Shown one piece after another: positions 1 through 8,839 of a stretch of 64,000 nucleotides of DNA. The stretch spans positions 1 through 64,000 of the forward strand of contig NZ_JAAGLT010000035.1 in assembly GCF_010548275.1 (NCBI RefSeq), written 5' to 3'. Position numbers and translations under genes: made by a program. Within the stretch, counting starts at the first letter, position 1; every line of letters starts with the position of its first letter. The notes under the pieces were generated by a model that saw nothing but the letters and a program-made list of their open reading frames with translations, made no database searches and was not told the DNA's origin. The stretch is from Streptomyces sp. SID12488 (GTDB taxonomy: Bacteria; Actinomycetota; Actinomycetes; Streptomycetales; Streptomycetaceae).

Positions 1-1
1 C

Positions 2-142
2 CCCCTCGGCGAGTTGTGGTACCTCAAAGAACTCGCCGGCTGGCTGCGCGAACACCACCGCAGCCGCTTCCTCCTCACCGCACCCCCACTCAACCTCCCC
101 GGCACCCAAGGCAGCCCCCTCACACCGATCGCCACCGTCTAG
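2..142 (+). CDS. Cyclase-family (kynurenine formamidase-like) metal-dependent hydrolase, C-terminal fragment
   Basis: The window opens inside a gene. Only the last 46 codons are present and they end at TAG 140-142. The visible tail contains GELWYLKELAGWL and then RFLLTAPPLNLPG, ending with PLTPIATV. The Ala-Pro-Pro-Leu-x-Leu-Pro pattern near the C-terminus is typical of the cyclase / kynurenine formamidase superfamily (PF04199), Zn-dependent amidohydrolases. The metal-binding HxGTHxD motif would lie upstream of the window, so catalytic competence cannot be judged. It is transcribed in the same direction as the TetR and dehydrogenase genes that follow, with about 200 bp between. Family call is by pattern recall and moderately sure. 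Confidence 0.6.
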   Translation, partial: PLGELWYLKELAGWLREHHRSRFLLTAPPLNLPGTQGSPLTPIATV

Positions 143-339
143 GCGACCCGGTCGGCATCGAGCGCCGTTCGGTGCGGGTCGGGAATCCTGCCCCCGGTCG
201 GCGCCGAACCGGCATTCATCCGCCGCCTCCCCGAGGTGGGTACGCATTGATCGTGTATCGTCACGCGGTGCTACAGGCAGATCCGGGAAGCCAGTTGTGG
301 CCCCCGTGGCGATGCACCGGGTTGCGAAGGATTGGTGAG

Positions 340-1059
340 ATGCCGCCCACTCGGAAGGAGCGCGGGAAGACCGAGCGCTACTACCGCATGCGTGAGAACG
401 TGGTGGACATCGCCGTCGAGCTGTTCTCGAAGAACGGGTACACCGGCACGGGTGTGGCGGACATCGGCGAGGCGGCCGGACTGGCCCGGGGTGCCCTGTA
501 CTACTACATCGGCTCGAAGGACGCGCTCCTCGTCGAGATCCACGACCGCGTCATGGATCCGCTGCTGAAGGAAGCCGCCGCGATCGTCGAACTCGACCTG
601 AGCTTCCAGGCCCGGCTGCGACTGCTGTCGGAATCCCTGCTCTGGCAGATCGTCAACAGGCATGACCACGTATGGGTGTTCCTGCACGAGTACCGCCAAC
701 TCCAGGGTGAGCACCGCGATTCGTTCCGTGAGAAGCGGCGGCGTTTCGAGTCGCGCATCCGTGGCGTACTCGCCGACGGGCACCGCCGGGGACTGCTCCA
801 GGGGCGCCCGCAGGAGGACTTGGAGCTGGCGACGCTCGCGTTCCTGAATCTGCACAACTACACGTACCAGTGGCTTGGCGGCCATCGGGACAAGCGGGTC
901 GAGGAGCTCTCCGCCTTCTACTGCGACATCTTCCTGACCGGCGTCCTGGCCGAACCCGTCGACCAGGCGCGCGCCGAGGACGAGTTGGAGCGAGGGCGGT
1001 CCGTCCTCCAGGAGTTGCGAGGCGTGAAGTCCGAGGTCGACGCCAAGGCCGAGGCGTAG
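340..1059 (+). CDS. TetR/AcrR-family transcriptional regulator
   Basis: A 239-residue protein. The helix-turn-helix lies at about residues 20-65 (DIAVELFSKNGYTGTGVADI, then GLARGALYYYIGSKDAL), the classic TetR DNA-binding domain. The rest is the helical ligand-binding and dimerisation domain. The ATG at 340 is chosen because the HTH begins shortly after it and GAAGG lies about 9 bases upstream; the open frame extends further upstream with atypical Pro/Arg-rich sequence. It precedes a short-chain dehydrogenase by 79 bp. A TetR-type palindrome (1105-1122) sits in that gap, so the regulator probably controls the dehydrogenase. The ligand is unknown. Confidence 0.9.
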   Translation: MPPTRKERGKTERYYRMRENVVDIAVELFSKNGYTGTGVADIGEAAGLARGALYYYIGSKDALLVEIHDRVMDPLLKEAAAIVELDLSFQARLRLLSESLLWQIVNRHDHVWVFLHEYRQLQGEHRDSFREKRRRFESRIRGVLADGHRRGLLQGRPQEDLELATLAFLNLHNYTYQWLGGHRDKRVEELSAFYCDIFLTGVLAEPVDQARAEDELERGRSVLQELRGVKSEVDAKAEA

Positions 1060-1104
1060 GGTCCTGTTCTGTTCGTGCTGGGCGTGCGCTACGCTCCCAA
1101 TAAT

Positions 1105-1122
1105 GTACCGACCGGTCGATAC
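1105..1122. promoter_or_regulatory. TetR-type palindromic operator upstream of the SDR gene
   Basis: GTACCGACCGGTCGATAC is an 18-bp inverted repeat centred between 1113 and 1114, with one mismatched pair. It ends 16 bases before the SDR start codon at 1139 and starts 45 bases after the TetR stop. Such ACCGACCGGTCGGT-type dyads are common TetR-family operators. Assigning it to the adjacent regulator is inference. Confidence 0.6.
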
Positions 1123-1138
1123 TTTGATGGAGGGTCGA

Positions 1139-1897
1139 ATGCCGACAACCGCCGGAAACCCCGAGGTCGCCGGGCGACGTGTCGTGATCACCGGGGCGGG
1201 ACGCGGCCTGGGGCGTGTCCTCGCGCAGGCCTTCGACTCCGCGGGGGCGCGGCTGGGCCTGGTGGCGCGCTCCGAGGACGCACTCAAGGAGGTGGCCGGG
1301 ACACTCCATGGCGACCCTCTCGTCTGCGCGGGGGACGTGCGTGACGAGGCCTTCAACGAGTCCGTCGCCGAGGGCATGGTCGAGCGGTTCGGCGGTGTGG
1401 ACGCCTGGATCTGCAACGCCGGGGTCTCGCCCGGGGTCGCGACGGTGACCGACACCAGCCCCGACGCCTGGCGCCAGGTCATCGACGTCAACCTGACCGG
1501 GACGTTCCTCGGGGCGCGGGCAGCCGCGGCGGTGCTGGGCGCCGGAGGGCGGATCATCGTCACCGGTTCCGTGCTGGGCGACCGGCCCAAAGGCGGCCTC
1601 GCCGCGTACTCGGCGTCGAAGAGCGGCGTCCAGTCCCTGGTGGGGGCGCTGGCGCAGGAGCTCGGCCCGCGCGGGATCACCGTCAACACAGTGGCCCTCG
1701 GCTGGTTCGACACCGGGCTCGGCGCGCACTGGCGGCGCAGCTCGGAGCGCGACAGTGGCATCGTCGAGCACACGGCGCTGGGACGCTGGGGCACTCCCGA
1801 CGATCTCCCCGGCATCTATCTGTTCCTGGCCTCCCAGTCCTCGGCCTATGTGACCGGCACGACGATCACGGTCGACGGCGGCTACTCACTGCTCTGA
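1139..1897 (+). CDS. Short-chain dehydrogenase/reductase (3-oxoacyl-ACP reductase-like)
   Basis: 252 residues, normal length for a classical SDR. The NAD(P) motif TGAGRGLG is at residues 18-25, NAG at 93-95, and the catalytic triad Ser144, Tyr157, Lys161 is intact (YSASK). The C-terminal VTGTTITVDGGY signature is also present. An Asp immediately after the catalytic region is not diagnostic of substrate. ATG 1139 is preferred over the in-frame ATG at 1103 because GGAGG (1129-1133) stands five bases before it, and the earlier ATG lies on the operator dyad. Likely oxidises or reduces a small hydroxy or keto compound; the substrate is unknown. A perfect hairpin terminator follows. Confidence 0.9.
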   Translation: MPTTAGNPEVAGRRVVITGAGRGLGRVLAQAFDSAGARLGLVARSEDALKEVAGTLHGDPLVCAGDVRDEAFNESVAEGMVERFGGVDAWICNAGVSPGVATVTDTSPDAWRQVIDVNLTGTFLGARAAAAVLGAGGRIIVTGSVLGDRPKGGLAAYSASKSGVQSLVGALAQELGPRGITVNTVALGWFDTGLGAHWRRSSERDSGIVEHTALGRWGTPDDLPGIYLFLASQSSAYVTGTTITVDGGYSLL

Positions 1898-1905
1898 ATG
1901 CGCCG

Positions 1906-1937
1906 GGTCCGTTGGCGTCACGTGACGCCAACGGACC
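1906..1937. terminator. Perfect 32-bp palindrome, bidirectional terminator
   Basis: GGTCCGTTGGCGTCAC followed directly by its exact reverse complement. It sits between the convergent SDR (stop 1897) and GH42 gene (stop 1955), so it can end both transcripts. No U-tract is evident, as is usual in Streptomyces. Confidence 0.8.
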
Positions 1938-1954
1938 TCGTCCGATTCTGATTG

Positions 1955-4096
1955 TCAGTCGGCGCTGAACACCCGTACGTCCCAGGCGCCGAGCTCCAGT
2001 TCGGTGCCTGCGGGGACCGGGCTGTCGTTCAGTACGTCGGTCAGATCGGCCGGGGCCGTGACACGGGCGGGCTCCCAGCTCCAGTTGTGGACGATGTGCA
2101 CGCGCCGCCCGTCCTCGGCCGTACCGGTGGTCGCCGTGACCGAGGCCGGGAGGTTCCCCCAGAGGCTGCGGGCGGTGGGGGTCAGCCAGGTCGCCAGCTC
2201 CCGGGCGAGGTCGCGGCCCGGCACCGTCCCGACGTATGTCACCTGGCCCGCGCCGTGGCGGCGGGTGGTGACCGCCGGCCAGCGGCCGAAGTGCGGGTGG
2301 TCGTACGTGACCAGCGGCTCGGCGTCGGTGACGGTGAGGCCGTCGGCCCAGTGCAACGCCGTTGCACCGTCCGGCAGTTGGAGCGGGCCGCCGGGTACGG
2401 CACGCACCGGGATCTCCTGCGTCAGGTTGCTGAACTCGTCGTAGCTGACGCCCGCCGCGTCCACCAGACGGCCGGGGGCGAGCTCGTTGCGGGCCCGCGC
2501 CTCGTGGTCGGCGTACGCCGTGCGCGGGCCGAGGACCAGGTGGCCGCCCGCGTGGGCGTACGCGGCGAACCAGTCGAGGGTCGAGTCGGCGGCGATGTAC
2601 AACGCCGGGACCATCAGGACCGGGTGGCGGCTCACCGCCTCCTCGGGGGTCAGGCCGCCTCGTTCACCGCTCGGGTCGTGGAGCTGGCGGCCGTGGACGA
2701 TCCGGACCTGGCGGCCCGCGTCGAAGGCCCCCCGGTAGAAGGGGTCGAAGATCCGGTGGTAGGCGGTCTCGTCCGGGCCGCCGTCGCCCGTCGCGATCGG
2801 CGGATACTTCTGCATCAGCCACTTGCTGGGCGTCGAGTACACCATCGTGATGTCGGCGTCCGGTTCGAGACCGGCGACCAGCGGGCCCGCCGCGTCCAAC
2901 TCGGCGCCCAGTCTGGCCAGTTCGGCGTACGTACGGCCGGGCCGGCCGCTGTGCGGGAGGACGCCGCCCCAGTACGTCTCGGCGCCGAAGTGCAGGGTGT
3001 GCCAGTGCCAGTACTCGATCATCCTGGCCCCGCGGCCGACCAGCGCCCAGGCGGCCTGGCGCCACTGGCCGTCGTAGGCGGGGCGGTTGTGCCACGGCTC
3101 GCCGATGGACGAGGCGTTCGTCTCTGTGACCAGGAACGGTGCCTGCTTGGAGGAGAACATCCAGTCGGCGGTCTGGTACAGCGCCCAGACACCCGTTGTC
3201 TTCCAGCGCTGCGCGTACGCGTCCGGCGTACGGTCGGGCAGCGCGAGGCCGTCCTGCATGTCGTAGTACGGGTTGCCCGACGCGATGTCGAGCCGGTCGG
3301 TCAGCTCGTCGTCCTCCACCGCCGGGCGGGTGTACGAGATGCAGGTGGTGACGAACTGGTCGGGGTTCGCGTACTCGCGGACGATGTCGGCCTGCCAGCC
3401 GATGAACTCGGTGACCTGCCGGGCCTGGAACTCCCGCCAGGCGACGTCGTACTGGGGCTGGACGTTGCCGTCCGGCGTCCACAGGTCGGCCCAGGTGGAC
3501 AGGCGGTGCGACCAGTAGACGAGCCCCCATTCGCGGTTCAGGGTCTCGATGTCCCCGTACTTCGCCCGGATATGGTCGACGAAGCGCTCGAACACGCCCC
3601 GGTTGTGCAGGAGTTCGTTGCCGGGTTCGTTGTCGACCTGGAAACCGATGACCGCCGGGTGGCCGGCGTACCGTGCGACGATCTTCCGGATCACGCGCTC
3701 GGCGTGGAAGCGGAACGCGGGGTGCGTGAAGTCGACCTCCTGCCGGGCGCCCCAGCCGATGCGCTCGCCGGTGCGCCGCTCGCCGGTGATCTCCGGGTAC
3801 TGGCGGGCCAGCCACGGCGGCACGGCGTACGTCGGGGTGCCGAGGACCACGTCGATACCGCGCTCATGGGCGCCGTCGAGCACCGGCTCCAGCCAGTCGA
3901 GGTCGAAGGTCCCGTTCTCGGGCTCCCAGGTCGACCAGACCGACTCGCCGACCCGGATCACGGTGAACCGGGCCTCCGCCATCAGGTCGAGGTCGGTCTT
4001 GAGCTGTTCGCCGCGGCGGTACTCGGGGCCGTGGACGGGCTGGTACTCGTGGTAGTACGCGGCGCCGAAGAGGACGCGGGCGGGCAGAACCGCCAT
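1955..4096 (-). CDS. Beta-galactosidase, glycoside hydrolase family 42
   Basis: 713 residues, typical GH42 length. The N-terminal TIM barrel begins LFGAAYYHEYQP. The acid/base Glu157 is in the motif VDNEPGNE and the nucleophile is Glu325 in FLVTETNASS. A trimerisation domain and C-terminal beta domain follow. No signal peptide is visible, so it is probably cytosolic and hydrolyses beta-galactosides imported by the ABC transporter encoded just upstream. The start is ATG 4096, with GGAGG eight bases before it; the open frame runs 50 codons further but lacks a ribosome site. It is the last gene of the lacI-ABC operon on this strand. Confidence 0.93.
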   Translation of the reverse strand: MAVLPARVLFGAAYYHEYQPVHGPEYRRGEQLKTDLDLMAEARFTVIRVGESVWSTWEPENGTFDLDWLEPVLDGAHERGIDVVLGTPTYAVPPWLARQYPEITGERRTGERIGWGARQEVDFTHPAFRFHAERVIRKIVARYAGHPAVIGFQVDNEPGNELLHNRGVFERFVDHIRAKYGDIETLNREWGLVYWSHRLSTWADLWTPDGNVQPQYDVAWREFQARQVTEFIGWQADIVREYANPDQFVTTCISYTRPAVEDDELTDRLDIASGNPYYDMQDGLALPDRTPDAYAQRWKTTGVWALYQTADWMFSSKQAPFLVTETNASSIGEPWHNRPAYDGQWRQAAWALVGRGARMIEYWHWHTLHFGAETYWGGVLPHSGRPGRTYAELARLGAELDAAGPLVAGLEPDADITMVYSTPSKWLMQKYPPIATGDGGPDETAYHRIFDPFYRGAFDAGRQVRIVHGRQLHDPSGERGGLTPEEAVSRHPVLMVPALYIAADSTLDWFAAYAHAGGHLVLGPRTAYADHEARARNELAPGRLVDAAGVSYDEFSNLTQEIPVRAVPGGPLQLPDGATALHWADGLTVTDAEPLVTYDHPHFGRWPAVTTRRHGAGQVTYVGTVPGRDLARELATWLTPTARSLWGNLPASVTATTGTAEDGRRVHIVHNWSWEPARVTAPADLTDVLNDSPVPAGTELELGAWDVRVFSAD

Positions 4097-4257
4097 GAAG
4101 TCAACCTCCAGTGGGGGAAGGGGAGTTGGGGCTGCATTTTCCTGGGGTACGACCCCCGGACCCCCAGCAGGAAAGCCAGCCGGTAGGTGTGAACCGGTGC
4201 GGACGTCGCGACGGCGAACCCGAGGAATGCAGGCAACTCGGGGCACATGTATGGGAG

Positions 4258-5196
4258 TTACTGCTTGACACCACCGGTGGCCAGGCCGCTCTGCCAGTAC
4301 CGCTGGAGCAGCACGAAGGCCACGACGAGCGGGACCACCGAGACCATCGACCCGGTCACGACGAGCGCGAGCATGTCGCTGCTGGCACCCGCCCCGCCGT
4401 TCTGCGCCTGGGCGGCCCAGGAGGAGAGCCCGACCGTGATCGGGTACAGATCCGGGTCGTTGAGCATGATCAGCGGCAGGAAGTAGTTGTTCCAGGTCGC
4501 CACGAGCGTGAACAGCAGCACGGTCACCAGCCCCGGTGCCAGCAGCCGCAGCACGATCTGGAAGAAGATCCGGAACTCACCGGCCCCATCCACCCGGGCG
4601 GCTTCGAGGATGCTGTCGGGCACCGCGTCCTGCGCGTACACCCGCATGAGATACAGCCCGAAGGGACTCACCAGCGAAGGCAGGATGATCGCCCACGGCG
4701 TGTTCACCAGCCCGACCTTGGCGAACAGCAGGTACGTCGGAATGGCCAGGGCCGTCGCCGGCACCATGACCGCGCCGAGCACGAGGTTGAAGGCGGCGCC
4801 GTTCCCGCGGAAGCGGAACTTGGCGAACCCGTACCCCGCCGCAGCCGCCAGGATCGCGGCGCCGACGGCGCTGACACCGGCGTACAGCAGGGTGTTGAGC
4901 AGCCAGTGCAGGAAGACGCCGTCGTCCTGGGTGAAGGTGTCGCGGATGTTCGTCAGCAGCTGCGGGGTGTCGGAGAACCACAGGCCGAAGCTGTTGATCA
5001 GGTCCTGGGTGCTCTTGGTGGAGGCGATCAGGAGCCAGACGAGGGGGAGGAGGAAGTAGGCGAGCGCCGCGAACATGGCGATCGTCAGGGGGGTGCTGCG
5101 GCGGCCGGTCTGTCGCCCGCGCCGCTGCTTCGGCGCCTTGGGCGGGTGGTCCGTCGTACGAACCACGGTGGTCGCGGGGGGAGTTGTGGTGGTCAC
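4258..5196 (-). CDS. Carbohydrate ABC transporter permease (MalG type)
   Basis: 312 residues with about six membrane segments after a basic cytoplasmic N-terminus (APKQRRGRQTGRRS). The EAA loop that contacts the ATPase is EAARVDGAGEFRIFFQIVL, with the usual Gly. The start is GTG 5196, with AGGAGG about five bases upstream. It overlaps the stop of the preceding permease by four bases (GTGA), implying translational coupling. No ATPase gene is present in the operon, so a shared MsiK-type ATPase encoded elsewhere probably energises it, as is usual for Streptomyces sugar importers (inference). Confidence 0.92.
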   Translation of the reverse strand: MTTTTPPATTVVRTTDHPPKAPKQRRGRQTGRRSTPLTIAMFAALAYFLLPLVWLLIASTKSTQDLINSFGLWFSDTPQLLTNIRDTFTQDDGVFLHWLLNTLLYAGVSAVGAAILAAAAGYGFAKFRFRGNGAAFNLVLGAVMVPATALAIPTYLLFAKVGLVNTPWAIILPSLVSPFGLYLMRVYAQDAVPDSILEAARVDGAGEFRIFFQIVLRLLAPGLVTVLLFTLVATWNNYFLPLIMLNDPDLYPITVGLSSWAAQAQNGGAGASSDMLALVVTGSMVSVVPLVVAFVLLQRYWQSGLATGGVKQ

Positions 5197-6074
5197 GCGG
5201 GCCTCCTGCGGTTCGCGGTGAGCAGGAAGGCGTACGAGATGATCACGATGAGCAGACCGAGGAGGAAGGACACCGCTGCCGCGTAGTTGATCTGCTGGCT
5301 GGTGAAGGCGAGCGTGTAGGCGTAGAGGTTGGCGGTGTACGAGCTGTCGATGACGTCCGGGACGATCTTCATCAGCAGGTTGGGCTCGTTGAAGAGCTGG
5401 AAGCTGCCGATCACCGAGAAGAGCAGGGTGAGCGTCAACGCAGGCCGCAGTGCCGGGAGTTTGATGGACCAGGCGATCCGCCAGGCCCCCGCCCCGTCCA
5501 GTGCGGCGGCCTCGTACAGGTCCTGCGGAATGGTCCGCAGGGCCGCGTACAGGATGATCATGTTGTAGCCGACGAACTCCCACGTCACGATGTTCGCCAG
5601 ACTGCCGAGCATCCAGCTGTCGGTGAGGAAGTGCGGGGCGGGCAGGCTCAGTTTGTCGCTGAGCTGGGCGAACGGGCCGAAGTCCGGGCCGTAGAGGTAG
5701 CCCCACATCAGGGTGGCGACCACGCTCGGGACGGCGTACGGCACGAAGATGCCCAGCCGGATCACCCGGGACAGCCGCAGCAGACCGCTGTCCAGGGCGA
5801 GCGCGAAGAGCAGGGCGAGCAGCAGCATCACCGGGACCTGGATCACGAAGAACGTCGCCACCCGGATGACACCCTCGCGGAGCTGGGGGTCCTTGACGGC
5901 GGTGAGGTAGTTCTCCAGGCCGACGAACGACGTGCCGCCGACCAACTTCTCCTGGAACAGGCTCAGGTAGGCGGCGTAGCCGAGCGGGGCGAGGAAGAGG
6001 AGGAGGAACAGGATCATGAAGGGGGCGATGAACAGCGGGCCTGCCGAGCGTGGCCGTGCGAGGTGCCTGGCCAT
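5193..6074 (-). CDS. Carbohydrate ABC transporter permease (MalF type)
   Basis: 293 residues with six predicted membrane helices. The first is GPLFIAPFMILFLLLFLAPL. The EAA motif EAAALDGAGAWRIAWSIKLP has the canonical LP ending. The ATG at 6074 is one base beyond the stop of the binding-protein gene, and the gene overlaps the MalG-type gene by four bases. It forms the heterodimeric membrane channel with that protein. The preferred sugar cannot be read from the sequence; the GH42 enzyme downstream suggests a beta-galactoside or galacto-oligosaccharide. Confidence 0.92.
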   Translation of the reverse strand: MARHLARPRSAGPLFIAPFMILFLLLFLAPLGYAAYLSLFQEKLVGGTSFVGLENYLTAVKDPQLREGVIRVATFFVIQVPVMLLLALLFALALDSGLLRLSRVIRLGIFVPYAVPSVVATLMWGYLYGPDFGPFAQLSDKLSLPAPHFLTDSWMLGSLANIVTWEFVGYNMIILYAALRTIPQDLYEAAALDGAGAWRIAWSIKLPALRPALTLTLLFSVIGSFQLFNEPNLLMKIVPDVIDSSYTANLYAYTLAFTSQQINYAAAVSFLLGLLIVIISYAFLLTANRRRPA

Positions 6075-6075
6075 G

Positions 6076-7464
6076 TCAGGGAGCCGCCTTCACGGTGAAG
6101 CCCTGGCTCTTGGCGAACGTGGTGATCCGCGTCTGCCAGCCGCCGAGCGCGGCGACCGTGTCGGTCTTCCTGGCCAGGGAGCGGCCGACGGTCTCCGTCC
6201 AGTCGGTGGCCACCTGGTCGAGGAACGGCGGCCACTGGAAGGCGGGGTCGACCTGGGCGCTGATGCCGGCGAAGACCTCGTTGACCTTCTGGCCGCCGTA
6301 GAAGGCGGGGGTGTCGCCGATGTAACTCGCGTCCGCGAGAAGCGCCTTGGTGGCAGGGAAGAAGAACTGCTTCGTCGCGAACATCTTCGCGCTCTCGGGG
6401 TCGCTGTTGAGGAACTTGGCGAACTCGGCCGCGGCGATGGGGTTCTTGCTGGAACGGATCACGGCGGTCGTCGAGCCGCCCCAGTTGCCGGCGCTCGGCT
6501 TGGCGGCGTCCCACTGCGGCAGCGGGGCCGCCCGCCACTTGCCGGCGGTGTCCTTGGCCGAGCCGGAGAGGAAGGCCGGGCCCCAGGCCCCGACGATCCA
6601 GGTGGCGTACTTGCCCTTGTTGAGCGCGGCGTACCAGGAGTCCGTGAAGTCCGGCTCGACGCCGATGACGCCCTCCTGCGCGAGCCCGCCCCAGAACGCG
6701 CCGAGCTTCTTGGAGACCGCGTCGTCGACACTGATGGTGATGTCGCTCTTGCCGGAGGTGGCGTACGGCTTGGCGCCCGCCTGCCACAACAGGCCGTGCC
6801 AGGCCGCCACTTGGTTCGCGGCCAGGTTGGTCAGATAGACGTCCGGGTCGGCCTTGTGCAGCTTGCGCGCGGCCTCGGCGAACTCGTCCCAGGTCTTGGG
6901 GACTTCGATGCCGTGCTTGTCGAAGATGTCCTGCCGGTACAGCATGCCCATCGGGCCGGTGTCCTGCGGGACCGCCCACACCTCGCCGCCGGTGCCGCTG
7001 ACCTGGCTCCAGGTCCAGTCGACGAACTGCGACTTGAGGGCGGAGACGCCGTACGGCCGCAGGTCGAGGAGGCTGTCGGTGATCGTGAAGGTCGGGATGG
7101 CCTGGTACTCGATCTGCACCATGTCCGGGGCGCCGCTGCCGGCCTTGAGGGCGGTACGCAGCTTGGTGTACTCCGGGACGCCCTGACCGGCGTTGACGGC
7201 CTTGACCTTGATCGCCGGGTACTTCTTCTCGAAGAGGGCGATCTCCTGCGCGATCTCCGGGACCCACGTCCAGAACGTCAGCTCGGTCGGGGTCTTCATC
7301 GCCTTGTCGATGTCGGCCTGACTGACCGGCTTCGACGAGGACGATCCGCTGTCGGAGCCGCCCCCGCCGCAGGCGGTGAGGGCCGCCCCGAGCGAGGCGG
7401 CGCCGGCCGCGGTGAGGAGGAGGCGACGGCTGATGGCAGAGGAGGAGACGGTGTTTCTGGGCAT
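6076..7464 (-). CDS. Extracellular sugar-binding lipoprotein (ABC transporter, family 1)
   Basis: 462 residues. The N-terminus has a twin-arginine and hydrophobic stretch (SRRLLLTAAGAASLG), then the lipobox LTAC with lipidated Cys32, then a Gly/Ser linker. The mature part begins LTFWTWVPEIAQEIALFEKK, a typical family 1 binding-protein opening. The twin arginine suggests Tat export, frequent for Streptomyces binding lipoproteins. GGAG lies six bases before ATG 7464. It is the first transporter gene after lacI and delivers sugar to the two permeases downstream. Confidence 0.92.
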   Translation of the reverse strand: MPRNTVSSSAISRRLLLTAAGAASLGAALTACGGGGSDSGSSSSKPVSQADIDKAMKTPTELTFWTWVPEIAQEIALFEKKYPAIKVKAVNAGQGVPEYTKLRTALKAGSGAPDMVQIEYQAIPTFTITDSLLDLRPYGVSALKSQFVDWTWSQVSGTGGEVWAVPQDTGPMGMLYRQDIFDKHGIEVPKTWDEFAEAARKLHKADPDVYLTNLAANQVAAWHGLLWQAGAKPYATSGKSDITISVDDAVSKKLGAFWGGLAQEGVIGVEPDFTDSWYAALNKGKYATWIVGAWGPAFLSGSAKDTAGKWRAAPLPQWDAAKPSAGNWGGSTTAVIRSSKNPIAAAEFAKFLNSDPESAKMFATKQFFFPATKALLADASYIGDTPAFYGGQKVNEVFAGISAQVDPAFQWPPFLDQVATDWTETVGRSLARKTDTVAALGGWQTRITTFAKSQGFTVKAAP

Positions 7465-7559
7465 GGTGAACTCCGGCCGGGGCGAAAGGGAGTGGAGAGA
7501 AGGAGGCGATACGGGGGAGGGGGCCGCAGGTGGGGCTGACCGGCCTCTTGTCGGTGCGG

Positions 7560-8615
7560 CTACCGGTGGGGCGGGGGTGCGGTGGAGGACCGTACGACGA
7601 GGTCGACCGGTGGGTCGCTCGGCGGCAGGGGTTCCGCGTCCGGGTTCTCGATGGCGTGCAGGAGCCGTTTGAGGCCTTCCTGCGCCACGGCGTCGAACGG
7701 CTGCCGCACGGTGGTGAGCGGCGGGGTGATGTAGGCGGCGACCGGGATGTCGTCGAACCCGACCACGCTGACGTCGTCCGGCACGCGCCGGCCGGCCTCC
7801 GTCAGGGCCCGGATCAGCCCGATGGCCATGTCGTCGTTGGCGGCGAACACGGCTGTCACCGAGGGATCGGCGGCGAGTTCACGGCCCGCCGCGTATCCGG
7901 AGGCGGCCGACCAGTCGCCCACGACGACGGGCGGCTCGGGCGCGCCGTGGGCGGCGAGGGCGGCCCGCCAGGCGGTGAGCCGGTCCCTGGCCGCGAACCA
8001 GCGTGGCGGACCGGAGAGGTGATGGACCGTCACATGGCCGAGATCCAGCAGGTGTTGGGTGGCGGCCCGGGTCAGCAGATCCGCACCGCCGCCCGAGGTG
8101 ACCGGGCGGGAGGCGGCGAAGGGTGACGGCGCACCGATGACCAGGACCGGCACGTCGACGGACAGCTCCGCCAGGCCCGTACCCCCGTCCTGGCCTTCGT
8201 CGATCGGCTCGGAGACGACGATGCCGTCCACCCCCTGGTCGAGGAGTGAGCCGACGGCGCCGGCGACACCCGCCGGGTCGCCCTCCACGGTGTTGACGAC
8301 CCGCAGCGCGTATCCGGTGTCCCGGACGGCCCGCTCGATGCCCATGAGCAGCGACGCGGGCCCGTACAGGGCGGTGCCCAGTGTCACCACGCCGATGGAT
8401 CTCGTCCGCCCGGAGGCGAGTGCCCGGGCGGCGTTGTTCATCCGGTAGCCGAGGTCCTCGGCGGCCTGGAGAACACGGCGGCGTACGTCCTCGGAGACGT
8501 ACGGCTCGCTGTTGAAGACCCGGGACACGGTCTTCTGCGAGACCCCCGCGAGGCGTGCCACGTCGACACTGCGCGGTGTCGACGAGGTCGCACCCCGTCC
8601 TGTCTGTCGTGTCAC
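7560..8615 (-). CDS. LacI-family transcriptional regulator (of the GH42/ABC operon)
   Basis: 351 residues. The N-terminal HTH reads SVDVARLAGVSQKTVSRVFN, followed by the hinge helix ARALASGRTRSIGVV and a periplasmic-binding-protein-like effector domain. It ends near GFDDIPVAAYITPPLTTVRQP, the typical LacI C-terminal motif. GTG 8615 is chosen because GGGAG lies five bases upstream; the open frame continues 15 codons further without a ribosome site. It lies directly upstream of, and co-directional with, the transporter genes (95-bp gap), so it presumably represses that operon and itself. Candidate operators are the tandem boxes at 8704-8745. Confidence 0.9.
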   Translation of the reverse strand: MTRQTGRGATSSTPRSVDVARLAGVSQKTVSRVFNSEPYVSEDVRRRVLQAAEDLGYRMNNAARALASGRTRSIGVVTLGTALYGPASLLMGIERAVRDTGYALRVVNTVEGDPAGVAGAVGSLLDQGVDGIVVSEPIDEGQDGGTGLAELSVDVPVLVIGAPSPFAASRPVTSGGGADLLTRAATQHLLDLGHVTVHHLSGPPRWFAARDRLTAWRAALAAHGAPEPPVVVGDWSAASGYAAGRELAADPSVTAVFAANDDMAIGLIRALTEAGRRVPDDVSVVGFDDIPVAAYITPPLTTVRQPFDAVAQEGLKRLLHAIENPDAEPLPPSDPPVDLVVRSSTAPPPHR

Positions 8616-8703
8616 GGATACTCCCGGTGGCCGGTGCCCACGGTAGCCGGAGGGTGACACCGGCTGCCGTGGACATGACGTAGAACCACGCTCGCCAGTT
8701 TTC

Positions 8704-8745
8704 TGACTGCGCTGTCATGACTGCGCAGTCATATCTACGCAGTCG
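8704..8745. promoter_or_regulatory. Three contiguous 14-bp operator-like boxes
   Basis: Box 1 at 8704-8717 is TGACTGCGCTGTCA, box 2 at 8718-8731 is the perfect palindrome TGACTGCGCAGTCA, and box 3 at 8732-8745 is TATCTACGCAGTCG. They abut with no spacer. Box 2 differs from box 1 at one position and shares its whole right half with box 3 except the last base. Each has the central CpG usual for LacI-family sites. The cluster lies between the divergent lacI (start 8615) and M20 gene (start 8840), so it could control either or both. Confidence 0.55.
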
Positions 8746-8839
8746 GAGCGGGTGCGTCAAGAGTTCGCGCAATCTCCGCGTAACTTCATCGGGTTTCCGG
8801 GTAGCTACCGGGTTTGCCGAGTCGTCCGAGGAGCTACCT

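Noticed and set aside
1952..4186. 744-codon open frame on the plus strand opposite the GH42 gene
   Set aside because: It is antisense to a clear GH42 enzyme, has Val/Arg/Gly-rich shadow composition and matches no family.
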